This document shows, piece by piece, positions 59,348-64,000 of a DNA stretch of 64,000 nucleotides. The stretch is from DASVRA01 sp036388855 (GTDB taxonomy: Bacteria > Pseudomonadota > Alphaproteobacteria > Caulobacterales > Caulobacteraceae). A model generated the notes under the pieces. The model saw only the letters and a program-made list of their open reading frames with translations. It was not told the origin of the DNA and did not search any database. Both the position numbers and the translations under genes were made by a program. Location of the stretch: positions 62,001 to 126,000 of the forward strand of contig DASVRA010000035.1 of assembly GCA_036388855.1 (NCBI GenBank), in the 5' to 3' direction. Positions within the stretch are counted from its first letter, which is position 1. Each line of letters starts with the position of its first letter.

Positions 59348-60988
59348 ATGAAGTTCAAGAATCTAAGTCGCTTCCAAACCGGCGGTCGCCAAGGCGGTAA
59401 GATGGAGTTGTCGATCCCGCCTCCGCGCACACCAGACGGGCGGGTCTATCGCTGGTCCCCCAACGAAGATGCGCACCCGCGCCTCTTCGTGCTTGGTGAC
59501 GTTCGGGAGTCCCCGGAGCGAACACCTGAATTGCAAGCGCGCATGAAGCAGCCGCCGCGCTCGCCGAAGACTGTCTGTCCCTACAGTGGGACGGTCGCGC
59601 CAGACCAAGACTTCACACACCCAGACGATCTGAAGGCGGCAATTGAGATCGTAAAGCACGCTGCGTTCCAGGATGTTCAAGACGCTATGTCTGAGATGTT
59701 CTCAGGCATTAACCGTCGATCTTCACGCAACAGCATGTTCCAGCTCACAGCTGAGGTGAGGAGTACACGTCGCCCAAAGCCCCGATTTGGACGGCGTGAC
59801 CTTATGCGTGAACTTGTCTGCGACCACTGTGGCCGCGACTACGGCGTGTTTGCCATTGGTCTCTTTTGCCCTGACTGCGGTGCGCCCAATCTGCGCCTCC
59901 ATTTCACCCGAGAGGTCGAGCTGGTGCGAGACCAGGTTGAGCTAGCCGAAAGCCTTGGTGAGGGATTCGAAGAGCTGGCATACCGGTTACTCGGTAACGC
60001 CCACGAGGATGTACTGACCGCCTTCGAGGCCACGTTGAAGACGGTCTATCTCTATGGCATGGCACAGCGCCGTGCCAATGCCGCGCGATTCAAGCCGATT
60101 GGGAATGATTTTCAGAACGTGGAGCGTGGCACGAAGCGTTATGAGGAATTAGGCCTCGACCCGTTTAGCCACCTGCACGAGCCCGAACTCGCCACGCTTA
60201 AGTTGAACATTCAAAAACGCCACGTCATTGGGCACAATCTCGGCGTCGCGGACGCCAAATTCACCGCGCACGCTGCCGACGCCAAGATCGGGGAGACTGT
60301 GCAGCTAGTTGGCGAAGACATCCGGACCTTCGCCGCCATCTGCCAAAAGGTCGTCGATCAGTTGGACGCTTGGCTCATAGGATCTGCTGCACCTTCTATT
60401 GGGGAGACGGGGCCGCTAGTCGATACCATGCCGAAAGCCGCGCCCGATGATCCTATGGGACTCATGGACCTTGATCTCGACCTATCGCGGCTCGCTCGGG
60501 AGATTGCGGTGTGGGTGGCGAAGCAGGATCAGGACGGCCGCCGGCGCTTCGTCGACCGCGAGGCGCTAAGAACAACATTCTCGAGTCAGACGGAGACCCA
60601 GCTTGTAGAAGCTGTCGCAGAACTGGGCATGGACGATTTCGTGCAAACCTCTACCGCGCTTGCCGAAGGGCTGCCCAGCTTCCGGCCGCTCGTTGAGCTT
60701 TACTCGACCTTCGACCGAATTGCCCTAGGCCATGATCCAGTGACCGACAGCGTGACCCTAGCTGAAGCTGCCCTCGCAGGCTCGGACGCGGTAAGCAGCG
60801 ATACCTTGCTCCAAAAACTTGGCTGGTCCCTGCGGCGCTTCAACCCGGCGCTCGAACTTGTCACGGCGCACGTTCACCATGGCCGCGTCAGCCGAACAAA
60901 TGATCCACAATTCGTGGTGCGCTCCTTCCACATGATGGCGGAAGATCGCGTCGCCCTGAAACGCTACATTGCTCGCACGAAAGGCTAG
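59348..60988 (+). CDS. Zinc-ribbon plus HEPN-domain protein (putative defence or RNA-processing protein)
   Basis: A 546-residue protein that I do not recognise as a whole. A zinc-ribbon with CDHCG (158-162) and CPDCG (174-178) lies in the middle of the N-terminal half. About residues 210-345 form a HEPN-like all-helical domain with the RX4H motif RHVIGH (Arg291, His296), followed by NLGVADAKF as in RiboL-PSP-type HEPN RNases. The C-terminal 170 residues are helical with no recognisable motif; residues 77-110 include CPYSG and HPDDLKAA. Base composition is lower in GC than neighbours, and it sits between uvrC and a convergent MFS gene. A defence role is an inference. Confidence 0.6.
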   Translation: MKFKNLSRFQTGGRQGGKMELSIPPPRTPDGRVYRWSPNEDAHPRLFVLGDVRESPERTPELQARMKQPPRSPKTVCPYSGTVAPDQDFTHPDDLKAAIEIVKHAAFQDVQDAMSEMFSGINRRSSRNSMFQLTAEVRSTRRPKPRFGRRDLMRELVCDHCGRDYGVFAIGLFCPDCGAPNLRLHFTREVELVRDQVELAESLGEGFEELAYRLLGNAHEDVLTAFEATLKTVYLYGMAQRRANAARFKPIGNDFQNVERGTKRYEELGLDPFSHLHEPELATLKLNIQKRHVIGHNLGVADAKFTAHAADAKIGETVQLVGEDIRTFAAICQKVVDQLDAWLIGSAAPSIGETGPLVDTMPKAAPDDPMGLMDLDLDLSRLAREIAVWVAKQDQDGRRRFVDREALRTTFSSQTETQLVEAVAELGMDDFVQTSTALAEGLPSFRPLVELYSTFDRIALGHDPVTDSVTLAEAALAGSDAVSSDTLLQKLGWSLRRFNPALELVTAHVHHGRVSRTNDPQFVVRSFHMMAEDRVALKRYIARTKG

Positions 60989-61074
60989 CCCCTGTCGACA
61001 GGCCAGCCGGCGGTGTGTCTGGACACTCCCAGAGTCAGTGCTAAGTGGTGTGCCTCTGAAGGAGGAATGCTCAG

Positions 61075-61296
61075 TTGACCAAAATGGTAGTGCCCTGCGA
61101 AACGGAGGGCTGCGGGACGACGGCAACTGTCGATCTCCCGGGTCAGATCAAGGAACTCTCCGTTGGCGGCCGCGTGAATGTCGACGGCGTCGCCTGCCCC
61201 AGCTGTGGCGGTAAGTTCAGCCGGGAAAGCGGGGTGTACAAGCCGGATGAGAACGACGTGTATCAACGCGTCGGCGATTACCAGCCCAAAGCCTAG
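61075..61296 (+). CDS. Small zinc-ribbon protein
   Basis: A 73-residue protein with a C-terminal zinc ribbon, CETEGCGTT (Cys8, Cys13) and CPSCGGKF (Cys41, Cys44), plus a strand-rich region VDLPGQIKELSVGGRVNVDGVA between them. The TTG start is supported by AAGGAGG (61059-61065) with 9-base spacing; a nearer ATG at 61067 is out of frame. It follows the HEPN gene by 86 bases in the same direction and shares its lower GC, so the two may form one accessory unit. Function is unknown. Confidence 0.6.
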   Translation: MTKMVVPCETEGCGTTATVDLPGQIKELSVGGRVNVDGVACPSCGGKFSRESGVYKPDENDVYQRVGDYQPKA

Positions 61297-61376
61297 GGGC
61301 GTCTAACTGCTGGTTCGCCGAAACCCCTCCCGCTGTTGATCTCATGGATGATTTTTAGGGGCGGTTCGGGGACAGC

Positions 61377-62828
61377 TTACCCAATCCCCTTATGGTCCCC
61401 GCCCCGCCGGCTCGCCAGCGTCACCACCCACGCCCCCGCCGCCAGCGCCGCCGCCGCCAGGAACGTCGTCCGCATCCCCGCCGCCACCGCCTGCGGCGCC
61501 GCGGCTGTGATGTCGGCCGCGCCTGAGGCCCAGGCGAACACGGCGCCCATCGCCGACGCGCCGGTGACCAGCCCCAGGTTGCGCGACAGGTTCAGCATCG
61601 CCGACACCACGCCCCGCTGGTCCGCTCCCGCCTCCGTCATCACCGCCGTGCTGTTGGCCGCCTGGAACAGCGCGTAGCTGCCGGTGGCCACGGCCATGGC
61701 GGCGATGTAGCCGGCGGCTCCGAAGATCGGCGGCGTGAGGGCGAGCCCGAGCAGGCCCGCGGCGATTCCCGCCAGTCCGGCCAGGTTCATCCGCAGGGCA
61801 CCGAACCGGTCGACGACGCGCCCGGCCGGCACGCCGGCCAACGCGGCGACCAGCGGCCCCGCCGACATCACCAGCCCCACGCCGGCCGTCCCCAGCCGGA
61901 GCGCTCCGGAGAGATAGAACGGCCCCACGACCAGCGTCGCCATCAGCACCGTCGAGACGATCGCGTTCGCCAGGAGGGCCGCGTTCAGCCGGTGGTCGCG
62001 GAACATGCCCAGGCGCAGCAGCGGCGAGGCCGCCCTCGCCTGCGCCAGGATGAACAGCCCTGCTCCGACCGCCGCGGCGGCAAGCAGGCCCAGGTTGACC
62101 GCGCCAAAGCCGCCGCGCCCCCAGGTCATGGCCAGCGCATAGGCGGCGAGCGCCGCCGCGAGCAGCAGCGTGCCGAGGGCGTCGAAGCGCGGCGCCTCTC
62201 CCCTGCCCGCCGGGGGCGCGGTCGGCAGCGTCCGCAGCGCGAGGGCCAGGGCGAGCATCCCCAGCGGCACGTTGACCAGGAAGATCGTCCGCCAGCCGCC
62301 CCCCGCGATCAGCACGCCTCCCAATGACGGGCCGAGCGTGGTGCCGACCGCCGACATGGTCCCGAGCAGCCCCATAGCCGCCCCGGTCCTGGCCTTCGGG
62401 ACCGTCTCCCCGACCAGCGCCATGGCCAGAGCCATCATGATCGCGGCGCCCACCCCCTGGAGCGCCCGCGCGGCGATCAGCAGCCACAGCGACGGCGCCG
62501 CCCCGCAGAGCAGCGAGGCCGCCGTGAACAGGCCGATCCCGACGATCAGCAGCCGACGCCGCCCGACGATGTCTCCGAGCCTACCCGCCCCCACGATCAA
62601 CGCCGTGATCGCGAGCAGGTAAGCGATGACGACCCACTGGACCTGCTGAAAGGAGGCGGCGAACGCCTGCGCCAGAGTGGGAAGGCCGACGTTGGCGATG
62701 CTGGTGGCCAGCGAGGCCATCAGCACGCACAGCGCCAAGCTGCTCACTGCCCACCGCGACGAGGGGGCGAGCGCCGGACCTTCCCGTGCGGTCGCGGCAG
62801 TGACGGCCGAGCTTTGCATTAGCCCCAT
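61377..62828 (-). CDS. DHA2-type MFS multidrug efflux protein
   Basis: A 483-residue inner-membrane exporter with about 14 hydrophobic helices. It opens ASLATSIANVGLPTLAQAFAASFQQVQWVVIAYLL, the EmrB/QacA-type motif, and has GRLGDIVGRRRLL (motif A) and GVGAAIMMALAMALV (motif C-like). Long hydrophobic stretches run to the C-terminus. It ends close to the small zinc-ribbon gene, convergently. Substrates are unknown; the class exports drugs or metabolites. The ATG at 62828 gives MGLMQSSAVTAA; the second ATG at 62819 is equally possible. Confidence 0.9.
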   Translation of the reverse strand: MGLMQSSAVTAATAREGPALAPSSRWAVSSLALCVLMASLATSIANVGLPTLAQAFAASFQQVQWVVIAYLLAITALIVGAGRLGDIVGRRRLLIVGIGLFTAASLLCGAAPSLWLLIAARALQGVGAAIMMALAMALVGETVPKARTGAAMGLLGTMSAVGTTLGPSLGGVLIAGGGWRTIFLVNVPLGMLALALALRTLPTAPPAGRGEAPRFDALGTLLLAAALAAYALAMTWGRGGFGAVNLGLLAAAAVGAGLFILAQARAASPLLRLGMFRDHRLNAALLANAIVSTVLMATLVVGPFYLSGALRLGTAGVGLVMSAGPLVAALAGVPAGRVVDRFGALRMNLAGLAGIAAGLLGLALTPPIFGAAGYIAAMAVATGSYALFQAANSTAVMTEAGADQRGVVSAMLNLSRNLGLVTGASAMGAVFAWASGAADITAAAPQAVAAGMRTTFLAAAALAAGAWVVTLASRRGGDHKGIG

Positions 62829-62879
62829 CTAGGCGCCGCCGGCTCTAGTTGCAAACGATTCGCAAGTAGCTCTTTGGGG

Positions 62880-62903
62880 CCACTTCTCCAGCAAGGGGAG
62901 AGC
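62880..62903. repeat. Decayed copy of the composite repeat hairpin
   Basis: CCACTTCTCCAGCAAGGGGA and the following GAGC resemble the CCTTCTCCCGCAAGGGGAGA hairpin in the right arm of the 6399-6564 element. Only one hairpin remains, with at least three differences, and there is no second arm. Confidence 0.5.
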
Positions 62904-63115
62904 AACAGAACCTCCCCCGCAACCGCTCCGCCGCTCCCATAGAGCTGTGGCCGCCCTGCATCGTCGGCCGAAAACGCCCACCGTCTCATCCCCGCCCGCG
63001 ACTCCAGCCCCATACTGCCGCCCGGGTCTTTGACATCGCTATCCCGAGCCCGCCGCCCCAGGCGCCGCTTGAACGAACGGTCGGCACGAGCGTCCGCCGC
63101 GCCCCAGCGAATGGC

Positions 63116-63139
63116 CGAATGTCCAAATGTCCGAATGTC
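63116..63139. repeat. Three tandem copies of an 8-base unit
   Basis: CGAATGTC at 63116-63123, CAAATGTC at 63124-63131 and CGAATGTC at 63132-63139, in the gap upstream of the DksA-type gene. Probably slipped-strand expansion; a protein-binding iteron is possible. Confidence 0.6.
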
Positions 63140-63270
63140 CGGCGTTTCAAATCCGACATCTTCGCTGAAGCGGCCGAGGCTTCCTTCGCACAAAGCTGGA
63201 CGCCGCTTGCCCGGTCTCCCCGCCTTCCTATCTCAACCCCTGACTCAACGAGCGGAACAGGAGCCCCCCC

Positions 63271-63534
63271 ATGGCCGGCGGCTGGACGCGCGATGGCGCG
63301 GTGCTGGACCAGATCGAGGACACCGTCACCGACGGCGTGCTCGCCGCCCGCGCCCGCATGCCAGCGGGCGAGGGGTCGGACCATTGCGTCGAATGCGGCG
63401 ATGAGATTCCCGAGGCCCGCCGCCGCGCCCTGCCCGGTGTCCACACCTGCGTCCACTGCCAGTCCGGCCGCGACAGCCGCGTCGTCACCGCCGGCATCAA
63501 CCGCAGGGGCAGCAAGGACAGCCAACTCCGCTAG
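63271..63534 (+). CDS. DksA/TraR-type C4 zinc-finger protein
   Basis: An 87-residue small protein of the TraR/YbiI type. The N-terminal 30 residues are helical (VLDQIEDTVTDGVLAARARM), and the finger has CVECGDEIPEARRRALPGVHTCVHCQ (Cys39/42 and Cys60/63). Small DksA-like proteins modulate RNA polymerase through the secondary channel; the acidic tip residues of full DksA are not obvious here. ATG at 63271 is preceded by GGAG. It is followed after 116 bases by a partial RTX gene. Confidence 0.85.
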   Translation: MAGGWTRDGAVLDQIEDTVTDGVLAARARMPAGEGSDHCVECGDEIPEARRRALPGVHTCVHCQSGRDSRVVTAGINRRGSKDSQLR

Positions 63535-63650
63535 CGGGGCTGGCGGCCAAAGCAGACGCCGCTGCAGCCTCGGCGGCAGCCCAGAGGCTCCATTAGCAGC
63601 CGCGAAACAACCGTGTTATCGATCCTGCTTCGAGGATTGCGGAGCACCCC

Positions 63651-64000
63651 ATGACGTCCTTCGGCCGCATCGCCGTTGCGCCGGCCCTCGCGCGCGGCTC
63701 CGCCCCGTCCGCCGCGCCCGGGATCACCTACACCGGGTCGCCGGGAGACAACTATCAGGTCGGGACCGATAATGACGACGTCTTCAACTACGGCCAGGGC
63801 GGCGAGGACACCATCTTTGGCGGCGCGGGCGACGACCAGATCAACCTCGGCGCCCGGTTCACCACCGACGACCGGATCAACGGGGGAACCGGCTACGACA
63901 TCCTGAGGCTCAAGGGCGACTACTACGCCAACCAGCTGGACCTCGGCCCCGACACCCTGTTCGCGGTGGAGGAGATACGCCTCCTCGGAGGCTTCGATTA
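63651..64000 (+). CDS. RTX-type calcium-binding protein (partial, cut by the window end)
   Basis: The frame from ATG 63651, preceded by GGAG, stays open to the last base, giving the first 116 residues. It shows GSPGDNYQVGTDNDDVF, GGEDTIFGGAGDDQINLG and INGGTGYDILRL, that is, calcium-binding nonapeptide repeats of haemolysin type, followed by a beta strand and LDLGPDTLFAVEEIRLLG, as in RTX surface or secreted proteins of Caulobacterales. There is no N-terminal signal peptide, consistent with type I secretion. The C-terminus is out of view, so the size and role are unknown. Confidence 0.75.
   Translation, partial: MTSFGRIAVAPALARGSAPSAAPGITYTGSPGDNYQVGTDNDDVFNYGQGGEDTIFGGAGDDQINLGARFTTDDRINGGTGYDILRLKGDYYANQLDLGPDTLFAVEEIRLLGGFD

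Larger units (their letters stand above)
62829..63270. other. Long intergenic region between divergent genes
   Basis: About 440 bases between the MFS gene and the DksA-type gene. No convincing coding frame, tRNA or terminator is seen. It contains a decayed hairpin related to the composite repeat at 6.4 kb and a short tandem repeat (separate entries). Confidence 0.7.

Noticed and set aside
59160..59351. Short 63-codon frame between uvrC and the HEPN gene
   Set aside because: It lacks a good ribosome site and coding-like composition; no motif is visible.

Overview
The window is dense, GC-rich bacterial chromosome that reads as Caulobacteraceae (Alphaproteobacteria), perhaps Phenylobacterium or a close relative. 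The placement rests on gene content: an MmcB-type protein, DUF2093, FYDLN-acid and DUF1203 proteins, PstSCAB with alphaproteobacterial-style Pho boxes, an orphan motA, an AmpG-type transporter and a cytosolic hybrid kinase with the layout and ligand-site residues of Caulobacter ShkA. The genus is an inference. About 70 genes, two tRNAs and several terminators are supported. No CRISPR array, insertion sequence, rRNA or prophage is visible.

Layout. 0-3.3 kb: FYDLN-acid protein, cmk, rpsA. 3.3-9.2 kb: GFA protein, mmcB, prolyl oligopeptidase, a long composite inverted repeat, a secreted amidohydrolase, purD. 9.2-16.7 kb: xseA, an AraC-MGMT fusion, a CADD-like enzyme, DUF2093, a lipid A-type acyltransferase, an XRE regulator, a hydrolase, an SCP2 protein and a frameshifted methyltransferase. 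16.7-21.2 kb: a small heat-shock protein behind a candidate sigma-32 promoter and ROSE-like thermometer, two tandem pentapeptide-repeat genes, a RibD-type deaminase and gpmA. 21.3-25.4 kb: a sugar-precursor operon (kdsD-type isomerase, phosphomannomutase, UDP-glucose dehydrogenase). 25.4-36.9 kb: DUF1203, a DUF885 peptidase, malic enzyme, AmpG-type MFS, ShkA-like kinase, comM, gshB and an OmpA protein with 27 consecutive prolines. 37-41 kb: sirB1-like, yraN, rsmI, hemW, rdgB and tRNA-Arg. 41-50 kb: an AT-rich orphan gene, an ABC ATPase, a zinc-finger protein, an SDR, pstSCAB, a second SDR and an RTX protein. 50-59 kb: rfbB, a HicB/HicA-like pair, mnmC, motA, tRNA-Met, a PQQ-type sugar dehydrogenase and uvrC. 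59-64 kb: a lower-GC island with a zinc-ribbon/HEPN protein, then an MFS pump, a DksA-type protein and an RTX protein cut by the window end.

The best accessory candidates are the zinc-ribbon/HEPN gene and its small zinc-ribbon neighbour (59.3-61.3 kb), and the divergent HicB/HicA-like pair (51.4-52.1 kb). The best core-genome curiosities are the CADD-like enzyme with the sacrificial tyrosine and lysine conserved, the ShkA-like pseudo-receiver, the ROSE-like leader of the hsp20 gene, and four convergent gene pairs whose stop codons overlap on the same CTAG tetranucleotide.

Most genes are single or in short operons. Function calls come from reading motifs in the translated sequence without database searches. 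Family-level calls are firm where signature motifs are present; roles of hypothetical genes are left open.
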